Source: Deltaproteobacteria bacterium (GTDB lineage: Bacteria > Myxococcota > Polyangia > Polyangiales > B10-G4). From it: 10,401 bases of DNA. Positions 1 through 5,921 of the stretch are shown in pieces. Numbering within the stretch: the first letter of the stretch is position 1; the number at the start of each line of letters is the position of its first letter. The stretch spans positions 1-10,401 of the forward strand of contig JAFDCW010000071.1 of assembly GCA_019312705.1 (NCBI GenBank), read 5' to 3'. A model generated the notes under the pieces. The model did no database searches. It saw only the letters and a list, made by a program, of their open reading frames with translations, and was not told where the DNA came from. Both the position numbers and the translations under genes were made by a program.

Positions 1-737
1 TTGCAATCGAGGTCTGGATTGGCCTGCGCAGCTTCGCACTTCGCGAGCTCGTCCGATCGGTTCACGTACCACCCGATGCCGGCTCCGGTCATGACCGCGA
101 AGGCACCCGCGGCGGCCAATGCTACGGCAACCACCGGGAAGCCCTCGTCAGGGGGCGGGGGCGCGGGCGCCACAGCGGGAGGCACACGCTGAAGCTCGAC
201 GCGCACGGGTCTGCTCTCGCCGCCGTTCAAGGAGAAGCGTTGCGTCTGGGTCACATAGCCCTCGGCGGCGACCTGGAGCGTATGGCCGCCGACGCTCATG
301 AGCACCGTCCCGTCCTCCTCGAAGCGTGGTTCCTCCATGTTGATGGTGACAACTGCGTCGTCGGGGCTGACCTCGATGCGCAGGTACCCGAGGAACTGCT
401 GAGTACGTTCGAGCAGTTCGGCGGTCTCGCGGCGCTGTCGTTCATCGAGGGGCCGCTCTGGGCTCGCGAGGGCCGCCTCGAGATTGCGATGCGCGTCAGC
501 ATAATCGCGGACCTCGAAGCTGGTCATGCCGATGCCCCGGAGGGTCCGGGCGTTGGGGAAGATGTCGTGGGCCTCGCGGAAGAGAATCCGGGCTTCGAGC
601 CAATGTCCCGCTTGAAACTCGCGCAGCGCCTCTCGGACCGTGCGCCGATAGATGCCATCTTGGGCTTCGGCCGGGGCGACCGAGGTCGTCGCCGACAGGA
701 GAATTCCGAGACAGAGGGTGGCCGCTAGAAGTCGGAT
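1..737 (-). CDS. Secreted TPR/PEGA-domain protein, C-terminal part cut by window edge
   Basis: The visible 245 codons run off the left edge. Residues 1-25 form a good signal peptide (MRLLAATLCLGILL, then a small-residue stretch ending AEA before QDG). Residues 29-115 are helical and TPR-like (REALREFQAGHWLEARILF, then FEVRDYADAHRNLEAAL). Residues 118-183 match a PEGA domain (YLRIEVSPDDAVVTIN, GGHTLQVAAEGY). A Pro-rich stretch (187-197) precedes a transmembrane helix at about 200-224. The family is common next to myxobacterial Ser/Thr kinases; PEGA domains are thought to mediate envelope protein contacts. An in-frame TAA at 747-749 closes the frame upstream, and no ATG, GTG or TTG lies between it and the signal peptide. 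The ATC at 735-737 gives a perfect signal peptide, so I take it as the start. This overlaps the kinase gene by 13 bp and suggests translational coupling. The domain call is firm; the start is inferred, and a base error is the alternative. Confidence 0.8.
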   Translation of the reverse strand, partial: MRLLAATLCLGILLSATTSVAPAEAQDGIYRRTVREALREFQAGHWLEARILFREAHDIFPNARTLRGIGMTSFEVRDYADAHRNLEAALASPERPLDERQRRETAELLERTQQFLGYLRIEVSPDDAVVTINMEEPRFEEDGTVLMSVGGHTLQVAAEGYVTQTQRFSLNGGESRPVRVELQRVPPAVAPAPPPPDEGFPVVAVALAAAGAFAVMTGAGIGWYVNRSDELAKCEAAQANPDLDC

Positions 738-2146
738 GTGCCGAGGTTACCAGATCGACCCATCGACTGGAGCATGCCTCGGCGCATGCCTCGGCGCATG
801 CCTCGGCGCATCGAGGGACGGACCGCCGGCTCGTTCATATCGTCGCCCAGGGCCGGCCCCGCCGGCTGAGCCCCCTGGATCGCGGTCGGTTCTTCCGTGG
901 CGCCGGTGGCTGTCACTGCGGAGCCGGAGTTCACACCGGCATCGTTGGTCGCCCGGGAATCGCCCGGCCCTGGCACACCGGGCTCTGCGCCTTGGTCGAC
1001 CGGGTTGGTCTGACCGACCTCGGTGCCGTCTGTGGGGAGTGCCCCCTCATTGGTGATCGGAATTGCCTCGCCCTGTCCGCCTGCTTCGTCTCCGCTCAGC
1101 ACCCACGCTGCGACGCTTGCGGTGATGAGGGCGACGAGGGCTCCCGCGACGGCGACGGCGACCCAGGTCTTGTTTCGGCTGTGCGGCGCGGCGGTGGCCA
1201 GGCGGCCCGTCTCCGAGGCGAGCTCGACGGTGGCGCCGCCGAAGCCGACATCGGTGAACTTTTCGAGGGCTTCGGCGAAGGCGGCGATGCTCTCGAAGCG
1301 GGTGTCGGGGTTCCGGGCGAGGGCCCGGTCGACGACCTTCGAGAGCGCCCGTGGTGTGCCCCGGGCTTGCTTGTGCAACGGGGTCGGGTCCGTGCCGAGC
1401 TTGGCCGTCGCCATCAAGGCGAAGGTCCCCCCGGGATGGGGGAGCAGACCGGATATCGCCTCGTAGATGATGGCGCCGAGGGCGTAGACGTCGGTCCGCG
1501 CGTCGATGGCACCGGCCGTGAGCTGCTCGGGTGCCATGTAGGCCGGGGTGCCGAGGATGGTCCCCGACTGCGTAAGCTTGCTGTCGAGGGGATCTCCGGC
1601 GACCTTGGAGATGCCGAAGTCGAGGACCTTTACGCCGACCAGTCGGGACCGGTCGTCGCGGAGGAGAAAGATGTTGTCGGGTTTTAGGTCCCGGTGGATG
1701 ACGCCCCGTTGATGGGCGGCCGCGACGCCGCGCATGGCCGGCATGAGCACGCGCAGGGCGTCGGCCGGGCTGAGCGGCCCGCGGCCCATCAGCACTTGGA
1801 GCGGCTCTCCCTCGAGGCGCTCCATGACCAAGAGTGGCCCCTCGGTAGTATCGATGACGTCGTAGACATCGACCACGTTGGCGTGCCGGATCGAACCCGC
1901 CGCTCGGGCCTCGCGCAGAAGGCGCTGCCGGGCCAGTTCGGTCGCTGCCTTTCCGCCAGAGTCCCGGAGCGCCTTTATCGCGACCGGGCGGTTCGTTTGC
2001 AGGTGGTAGGCCGACCAGACGGCCCCCATGCCGCCCTCACCGAGCAGGTGCTCGATGACGTACTTGTTGGCGATGACAGCGCCCGGGGCGAGGTCCCCAT
2101 CGATGACCGATGGCCCGTCCTCCGTTACGCCCTTCGCCTGATTCAC
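725..2146 (-). CDS. Membrane-anchored Hanks-type serine/threonine protein kinase
   Basis: The product is 473 residues. The kinase domain spans about 29-295: glycine loop LGEGGMGAVW (35-44), ATP-anchoring Lys58 in VAIKAL, helix-C Glu79, catalytic loop HRDLKPDN (151-158, Asp153 and Asn158), DFG at 176-178, activation segment ending GTPAYMAPEQ (199-208), and DVYALG (219-224). All catalytic residues are present, so an active enzyme that phosphorylates protein Ser/Thr is expected. A single transmembrane helix (about 328-350) is followed by a roughly 120-residue Gly/Pro/Thr-rich tail without a recognisable sensor fold. The tail carries a SMRRGMRRGMRRGM repeat near the C-terminus (446-458) encoded by 12-bp tandem repeats. 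By family topology the kinase domain is cytoplasmic and the tail periplasmic. The start is GTG at 2144-2146, preceded by GAGGGG with no proper spacer and by a TATGAT box. The stop overlaps the TPR/PEGA gene, a typical kinase/accessory pair. Substrates cannot be read from sequence. Confidence 0.96.
   Translation of the reverse strand: MNQAKGVTEDGPSVIDGDLAPGAVIANKYVIEHLLGEGGMGAVWSAYHLQTNRPVAIKALRDSGGKAATELARQRLLREARAAGSIRHANVVDVYDVIDTTEGPLLVMERLEGEPLQVLMGRGPLSPADALRVLMPAMRGVAAAHQRGVIHRDLKPDNIFLLRDDRSRLVGVKVLDFGISKVAGDPLDSKLTQSGTILGTPAYMAPEQLTAGAIDARTDVYALGAIIYEAISGLLPHPGGTFALMATAKLGTDPTPLHKQARGTPRALSKVVDRALARNPDTRFESIAAFAEALEKFTDVGFGGATVELASETGRLATAAPHSRNKTWVAVAVAGALVALITASVAAWVLSGDEAGGQGEAIPITNEGALPTDGTEVGQTNPVDQGAEPGVPGPGDSRATNDAGVNSGSAVTATGATEEPTAIQGAQPAGPALGDDMNEPAVRPSMRRGMRRGMRRGMLQSMGRSGNLGTSDF
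772..811. repeat. 12-bp tandem repeat in the kinase 3' end (about 3.3 copies)
   Basis: The unit GCATGCCTCGGC occurs perfectly at 772-783, 784-795 and 796-807, and a fourth copy begins at 808. On the minus strand it encodes the repeated tetrapeptide MRRG at the end of the kinase tail. The unit length is a multiple of three, so copy number can change without a frameshift. Confidence 0.9.
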
Positions 2147-2152
2147 CCCCTC

Positions 2153-2158
2153 ATCATA
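2153..2158 (-). promoter_or_regulatory. Candidate -10 box for the kinase (leaderless type)
   Basis: TATGAT lies on the minus strand and is separated from the GTG start (2146) by exactly 6 nt (GAGGGG). Initiation at the usual distance would fall on or next to the start codon, giving a leaderless message. No good -35 is visible at 16-18 bp. The box is seen in the sequence; promoter function is inferred. Confidence 0.35.
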
Positions 2159-2195
2159 CTCGTTTCTTGCCGCCGAGCGACGTTCCGCAAACGCC

Positions 2196-2615
2196 TCAGT
2201 AGCTCACGGGCATCGGGATGCCGGCGGTCGGAAGAGCCAAGGGAGCCGAGGGGGCGGCCACTGTGTCCGCGAGGGCGTTCAGTTCTTCCTGGAGAATCGC
2301 GACGGCGACGAGCCAAGCCCAGCCCGAAAAGAACGTCGCGACGAGGGCGACACCGACGATGAGGCTCTTGTCCTCGCGCGAGATGCCGGCGGCGGCGAGC
2401 TCCTCGTGGGCGAGCCCTGCGTTGCGGTAGGTCGCGTACATGCCCCAGAGGCCGAAGGTGCAGACGGCGAGCAGCACATCCATCGTCGGGGAGAGGTCTC
2501 CCCGGCCGGTCTCCTGGCTGAGCTCCTCCGTGGTCACGTAGAGCCAGTAGAGCGCGTAGAGGCCGAAGGTCACGAGGGACAAGACGACGACGGTGATCGG
2601 GCTGCGGCGGGTCAA
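2196..2615 (-). CDS. DUF4234-type small integral membrane protein
   Basis: This 139-residue protein has three hydrophobic segments at about 7-27, 47-62 and 84-108. The first two carry related motifs, TFGLYALYWLY (16-26) and TFGLWGMYATYR (53-64). That paired Thr-Phe-Gly-Leu/aromatic pattern separated by a polar EEL-containing loop is characteristic of the DUF4234 family, whose function is unknown. The C-terminal 25 residues are Ala/Pro-rich and probably disordered. The start is TTG at 2613-2615, supported by an AAGGA ribosome binding site 7 nt upstream (2623-2627). It lies on the same strand as the kinase, 49 bp upstream of it, so read-through is possible, but the kinase may have its own promoter. 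The 121 bp separating it from the ion-channel gene (2616-2736) contain no other gene I can support. Family assignment comes from motif pattern and is fairly confident; no function is assigned. Confidence 0.82.
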   Translation of the reverse strand: MTRRSPITVVVLSLVTFGLYALYWLYVTTEELSQETGRGDLSPTMDVLLAVCTFGLWGMYATYRNAGLAHEELAAAGISREDKSLIVGVALVATFFSGWAWLVAVAILQEELNALADTVAAPSAPLALPTAGIPMPVSY

Positions 2616-2736
2616 GGTTGTTTCCTTTTCAGCGGCCCCGTCGACTTCGGAAATCTCCGCCGGGGGCCATCTCGAGTCCCTACGGCCAGAGGCATCGCCG
2701 TATTTCGCAGTGCGACGTCTTTTTTACCGCGGCACG

Positions 2737-3396
2737 TCAGGCACGGTCGCTGCGCGCCTTTGCGTGCGGTCGACCGACGAGGTGTGCGATCAAGATCGCG
2801 ATGTAGCCTTGTCCCATGACCGCCTCGAGGACCGAAATGCCCCGGGCCGGGGCGGTGTTCGGCACGATGTCGCCGTAGCCGAGGGTGGTCAGGGTCACGA
2901 AGCTGAAATACGTGAAACGCCCAACGTGATCGACGGCGTCTTCCGTCCCTGGCCCCCCGTAGGAGCCTGGGTGAAAACCCTCGACGAGGGTGTGAGCGAA
3001 AGCGAAGAGGACGCCTATCAGCAAGTAGCTCACCAGGGCGCCCGCGTAGTCGTCGGTCGAGGCGGTCTCTCCGGACAGCACGTGTCGGACGACGAGGACC
3101 GGCGCGAAGGCGGCGAACACGAAGTCGAGGAGGAAGAGGACCGGCCCGGAGATCACATTGCCGGCGGCAAAATTGGCGACGTGGGCGACGGTTGCCAACG
3201 AGGCGTAGACCAGAGTCCCACGGCGAATCCACCCGGGCTTCGTGGCGCCGTACACCGCGAGAGCGAGCCCGGCGTAGTAGACGACGCCGCCGAAATAGCC
3301 GAGGCGCGCGCTGGGGGCGGCCACCACGGCCACCCCGAGGGCCACCAGGGCCGCGGTATACGGGCGGCCGCGGAGCTTGTTCAGGGTTTGTCCCAT
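2737..3396 (-). CDS. Ion channel protein with K+-type selectivity filter (Ion_trans_2 family)
   Basis: The 219-residue membrane protein has hydrophobic segments at about 14-28, 35-51, 62-78, 82-104 and 119-137, a pore helix and filter at 160-176, and a last helix at 187-208. The filter reads TLTTLGYGDIVP (168-179), the potassium-channel signature TxGYGD preceded by FVTLTT. The pore plus its two flanking helices match the Ion_trans_2 (PF07885) module. The N-terminal helices are not recognisably a voltage sensor because no Arg-repeat S4 is present. There is no RCK or cyclic-nucleotide domain; the C-terminal tail is only about 11 residues, so cytosolic ligand gating is not evident. It should pass K+ or related cations across the inner membrane. 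The ATG start at 3394-3396 lacks a clear ribosome binding site but has a promoter-like TAAGAT 6 nt upstream. It is divergent from the RNase HI gene. Confidence 0.88.
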   Translation of the reverse strand: MGQTLNKLRGRPYTAALVALGVAVVAAPSARLGYFGGVVYYAGLALAVYGATKPGWIRRGTLVYASLATVAHVANFAAGNVISGPVLFLLDFVFAAFAPVLVVRHVLSGETASTDDYAGALVSYLLIGVLFAFAHTLVEGFHPGSYGGPGTEDAVDHVGRFTYFSFVTLTTLGYGDIVPNTAPARGISVLEAVMGQGYIAILIAHLVGRPHAKARSDRA

Positions 3397-3402
3397 GGTG
3401 CG

Positions 3403-3430
3403 ATCTTAGAAAAGGCCCTCGCGAGGCCAA
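3403..3430 (-). promoter_or_regulatory. Candidate promoter for the ion-channel gene with internal palindrome
   Basis: On the minus strand, TTGGCC (3425-3430) and TAAGAT (3403-3408) are separated by 16 bp, a plausible -35/-10 pair. The -10 is 6 nt from the ATG, so the transcript would be leaderless or nearly so. The spacer contains CTCGCGAG (3418-3425), an 8-bp perfect palindrome flanked by GGCC on one side and GCC on the other, which could be an operator. Function is inferred. Confidence 0.35.
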
Positions 3431-3477
3431 AGAAAGCGGCGATGACGCCCGCCAGAGAGCCGTGCTACATCGGGGCT

Positions 3478-4215
3478 ATGCCGTGGCGAACCATGCGCTT
3501 GCGCAACCAAAAGGTCCTCGCCCGCTGCGCCGACGACGGCACCCTCACCGAGGACGGCGGTCGGGTCGAGATTCGCTACAAGCCCCACGACGGTCGGGCC
3601 TATCGAGCCGGGGTACGTAACCTGAAAGCGATTGGGGACGAGATTCTCCCCGATGAGCACTGCGGTCCCGCGGAGGTCCCCGACGCATCCAAGAGTCCGG
3701 CCGACGAGTCCGCCAAGAAGTCCGCCAGGAAGTCTGCCAAGAAGTCTGCCAACAAGTCCGCGTCATCGGCCAACCCGCCGACCAAGCCGACTGGCAACGA
3801 GGTCCTCGTCTACGCTGACGGTGCCTGCAGCGGCAACCCGGGCCCGGCGGGTCTCGGCGTCGTGCGCCTCGAGGGCGAGGGGCGCCGCGTACTGAGCGAG
3901 TACCTCGGCGACGGGACCAACAACATCGCCGAGCTCGCGGCCATTCTCCGGGCCGCCGAGTCGATGGAGGACCCGTCGGTGCCCCTCAGGGTCTACACCG
4001 ACTCGAGCTACTCGATTGGCGTCCTGCAAAAAGGCTGGAAGGCCAAGAAGAACAAAGAGCTCGTCGCCGACTGCAAGAAGGCCCTCGCGCGCCTCGAAGA
4101 CGTCGTCCTGATCCACGTCAAGGGCCACGCGGGCATCGAGCTCAACGAGGTGGCCGACCAGCTCGCCGTCGCCGCCGTCGAAGCACGCGGCACCTCGGGC
4201 TGGCGCGACGCCTGA
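3478..4215 (+). CDS. rnhA: Ribonuclease HI with extra N-terminal domain and SAKK-repeat linker
   Basis: This 245-residue protein degrades the RNA strand of RNA-DNA hybrids in the cytoplasm. The RNase H domain spans about 107-236. The carboxylates are Asp114 (YADGACSGNPGPAG), Glu152 (NNIAELAAI), Asp175 (YTDSSYSIGVL) and Asp227 (NEVADQLA), with the catalytic-loop His217 (KGHAG). Their spacing mirrors E. coli RNase HI (D10, E48, D70, H124, D134), so activity is expected. Ahead of it lie a roughly 65-residue N-terminal domain (RLRNQKVLARCADDGTLTEDGG and onward) that is not the eukaryotic-type hybrid-binding domain, and a basic linker (about 72-96) of Ser-Ala-Lys-Lys repeats. Standard RNase HI is about 155 residues. 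The start at ATG 3478 has GGGG just upstream; ATG 3493 or 3442 are alternatives. The frame stays open far upstream, but that part is antisense to the channel gene. It ends 9 bp from the convergent deacetylase gene, with no terminator hairpin visible. Confidence 0.93.
   Translation: MPWRTMRLRNQKVLARCADDGTLTEDGGRVEIRYKPHDGRAYRAGVRNLKAIGDEILPDEHCGPAEVPDASKSPADESAKKSARKSAKKSANKSASSANPPTKPTGNEVLVYADGACSGNPGPAGLGVVRLEGEGRRVLSEYLGDGTNNIAELAAILRAAESMEDPSVPLRVYTDSSYSIGVLQKGWKAKKNKELVADCKKALARLEDVVLIHVKGHAGIELNEVADQLAVAAVEARGTSGWRDA
3709..3756 (+). repeat. Degenerate 12-bp tandem repeat encoding SAKK units in rnhA
   Basis: Four consecutive 12-bp units lie at 3709-3720, 3721-3732, 3733-3744 and 3745-3756 (TCCGCCAAGAAG and near-copies). 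They encode SAKK, SARK, SAKK and SANK. A partial fifth unit (TCCGCG) follows. The resulting linker is Lys/Ala/Ser-rich, like histone-H1-type tails, and would be flexible and able to bind nucleic acid. Confidence 0.85.
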
Positions 4216-4224
4216 CCGGGTGAG

Positions 4225-5148
4225 TCAACCGAGGGCGCGTTCGGCGGCTTCGGCGCAGGTCACGAACGAATAACCAGCCCGGCGCAGTTCGTCGATGGAC
4301 GCCCGGATGGCCGACTCTTTTTCGACGACGGTCTTCCGGAGGTCCGGCTGGTGCGGGGCGAGGAAGCCGAGGCCGTCCTGGTCCGCGTCCGCCATGTCCA
4401 TCCCGTGCAGCTCGAGGCTCACGACCTCGCGGGTCGCCGCGAGGCGGGTCAGCTGCCGAGCGCCCTTGGCTCCGGCGAGGACCACGCTGGTGCCGATGAA
4501 GGGTAGGCGGCCGGTGACGGCGGAGGTGACACCGATGGGCAGCTCGCGTACCCCGTTGCCTCGCCGATAGTAGGGGCGGCCAACCCGGTAGGGGTCCGCC
4601 GGGGCGCTGAGAACCCACGGGTCGTCGACGACGCTGCGGCTTCGGCGGCCCCGGAGGCCGATCCAGCCAATGGCGGCGGTCTTCGCGCCGTAATAGGCGG
4701 GGCAGGGAAAGACACTCGAGTCGTACGTGACGCCGAGGCCCCGGAGCACGTCGAAGACGGCGTTCGAGATGGTGTAGCCGGGCGCCCGAAAGCCCACCGG
4801 GCGCTCGCCGACGGCGCGTTCGATGGCCAAAGCGCCGCCTTCGATTTCGGAGGTGATGGTGCGCCGGTCCCGTCGCGTGAGGTCGTAGAGGTGGTTGAGG
4901 GAGTGGTTCGCGATTTCGTGCCCGGCTTCATGCAGGCCGGCGAGGGCCGCGGCGGCTTCGGGCCGTTCGAGGTCTCGCCCGATCGCGAAGAAGGTCGCGG
5001 GAATGCCCTCTTGCGCGAAGAGTTGGGCGAGGCGCGGGACCGCCTTTTCGTAGATGGCGAACTCGGCGCTCGGTTCGGGGGTCAGCCCGTGAATCTGCGC
5101 GTAGCAACCGACCTCATCGAGGTCGATGCTGATCGCGGCGAGCTTCAA
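4225..5148 (-). CDS. Polysaccharide deacetylase family (NodB-fold) protein
   Basis: The product is 307 residues starting at a TTG. NodB-fold motifs appear in order: N-terminal ISIDLDEVG with Asp9/Asp11 (motif 1), NHSLNH with metal-binding His82 and His86 (H-x3-H), GFRAPGY with Arg121 (motif 3), and LELHGMDM with His248 near the C-terminus. Family members are metal-dependent de-N- or de-O-acylases acting on chitin, peptidoglycan, other glycans, or lipid-linked 4-formamido-arabinose (ArnD). There is no signal peptide or transmembrane segment, so it is probably cytoplasmic, favouring a lipid-linked or intracellular sugar substrate. The TTG start (5146-5148) shares TTGA with the TGA stop of the upstream glycosyltransferase, a 4-bp overlap typical of coupled translation. 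An open frame reaching 5334 is antisense-free but lies inside the glycosyltransferase gene and is Arg-rich shadow sequence. It is the last gene of a manA-GT2-deacetylase operon. The exact substrate is unknown. Confidence 0.9.
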   Translation of the reverse strand: MKLAAISIDLDEVGCYAQIHGLTPEPSAEFAIYEKAVPRLAQLFAQEGIPATFFAIGRDLERPEAAAALAGLHEAGHEIANHSLNHLYDLTRRDRRTITSEIEGGALAIERAVGERPVGFRAPGYTISNAVFDVLRGLGVTYDSSVFPCPAYYGAKTAAIGWIGLRGRRSRSVVDDPWVLSAPADPYRVGRPYYRRGNGVRELPIGVTSAVTGRLPFIGTSVVLAGAKGARQLTRLAATREVVSLELHGMDMADADQDGLGFLAPHQPDLRKTVVEKESAIRASIDELRRAGYSFVTCAEAAERALG

Positions 5149-5876
5149 CCCTTGACCCGGATGGCGACGATCAAGCGCCCGAGGTCTTTCAAGACCCGGG
5201 GCACGCGCTTGATGAGGCCGATCGACGGCGGGCGTTTTTCGAGCACGCGAACGGGAATCTCTTTGATGGAAATCCAGCCGCGCTCGGCGCGGATGACGAA
5301 CTCGGACGCGAAGAGGTCCTTGTCGACGAGGCAAGACCTGGCGGTCTCGACGAGGGGGGCCCGGCGGAACGCCTTGAGCCCGTGGGTGTCGGTGCCGGTG
5401 AAGCCGAGAGAGACGCGCAGGAGGCCGTTCATGATCAGCGACGCTGCGTGACGCACGAGCGGGCGCTCGTCGCTCGCCCCGGCGATGAGCTTCGAGCCCA
5501 CGACGAGGTTGGCGCGGTTGGTCTCGAGCACGTCCATCGCGCGGCGGTGGAAGTCCGTGTCGCAGAGGTCGATCTCATCGCAGATCACGAACTCCCCGGT
5601 CGCTTCGAGCATGCCGCGACGCAGGGCTTTGCCGTAGTTCGGCTCGCCGAGGCTGAAGGTCTTCACCTGGGGGAAGCGCTCGGCGAGGCTCTCGGCGATC
5701 TCGACCGTCGCGTCGCGGGACCCGTTCTCTGCGAGGACCAGCTCGTAGGGCCAGTCGAACTCTTCGAGGCGGTCGACGAGGTCGACGACAGCCGAGTGCA
5801 ACATGGCCTCCTCGTTGTAGATCGGGATGATGATCGATACGCGGGGGGCGACCTGATCTGGCGTGTCTTCGGCCAT
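5145..5876 (-). CDS. Family 2 glycosyltransferase, polyprenyl-phosphate sugar synthase type
   Basis: This 243-residue GT-A protein begins its fold at VSIIIPIYNEE (13-23), followed by ELVLAENGSRDAT (45-57). The acidic nucleotide-sugar/metal site is FVICDEIDLCD (96-106), in place of the usual DADL-like DXD. The NYGKALRRGM stretch (80-89) and GLKAFRR (166-172) resemble dolichol-phosphate-mannose synthase (Dpm1) and related bacterial enzymes that transfer a sugar from an NDP-sugar to polyprenyl phosphate. No C-terminal membrane helices are present, unlike ArnC or GtrB, so it is a soluble or peripheral form. I chose ATG at 5874-5876 because GAGGAG (5881-5886) lies 4 nt upstream; a TTG at 5888 would place that ribosome binding site inside the coding region. 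The gene is 45 bp downstream of manA and overlaps the deacetylase start by 4 bp. Donor sugar is unproven, but linkage to manA makes GDP-mannose a reasonable guess. Confidence 0.9.
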   Translation of the reverse strand: MAEDTPDQVAPRVSIIIPIYNEEAMLHSAVVDLVDRLEEFDWPYELVLAENGSRDATVEIAESLAERFPQVKTFSLGEPNYGKALRRGMLEATGEFVICDEIDLCDTDFHRRAMDVLETNRANLVVGSKLIAGASDERPLVRHAASLIMNGLLRVSLGFTGTDTHGLKAFRRAPLVETARSCLVDKDLFASEFVIRAERGWISIKEIPVRVLEKRPPSIGLIKRVPRVLKDLGRLIVAIRVKG

Positions 5877-5880
5877 GGAA

Positions 5881-5886
5881 CTCCTC
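5881..5886 (-). promoter_or_regulatory. Ribosome binding site deciding the GT2 start
   Basis: GAGGAG on the minus strand sits 4 nt upstream of the ATG at 5876. It is the strongest Shine-Dalgarno sequence in the window and settles the start at 5876 rather than the TTG at 5888. Confidence 0.8.
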
Positions 5887-5921
5887 AATCGGCGGGAATC
5901 TTCCCCAGCCGCGGGGTTTGG

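Noticed and set aside
240..728. Plus-strand open frame of 162 codons
   Set aside because: It is the complement of the TPR/PEGA gene, which has a signal peptide, domain pattern and transmembrane helix.
772..811. CRISPR-like array
   Set aside because: Contiguous 12-bp units without spacers inside a coding region; a simple tandem repeat.
992..2362. Long plus-strand open frames across the kinase gene
   Set aside because: They are shadows of the kinase, produced by high-GC third positions; no recognisable domains.
2616..2736. Intrinsic terminator after the channel gene
   Set aside because: A minus-strand A-run follows CCGCGG near 2720-2735, but there is no U-tract in the correct orientation and no stable stem.
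2593..3477. Upstream plus-strand extension of the RNase HI reading frame
   Set aside because: It is antisense to the well-supported channel gene and the end of DUF4234, its composition is Gly/Glu/Arg-biased without motifs, and RNase HI homology begins far downstream.
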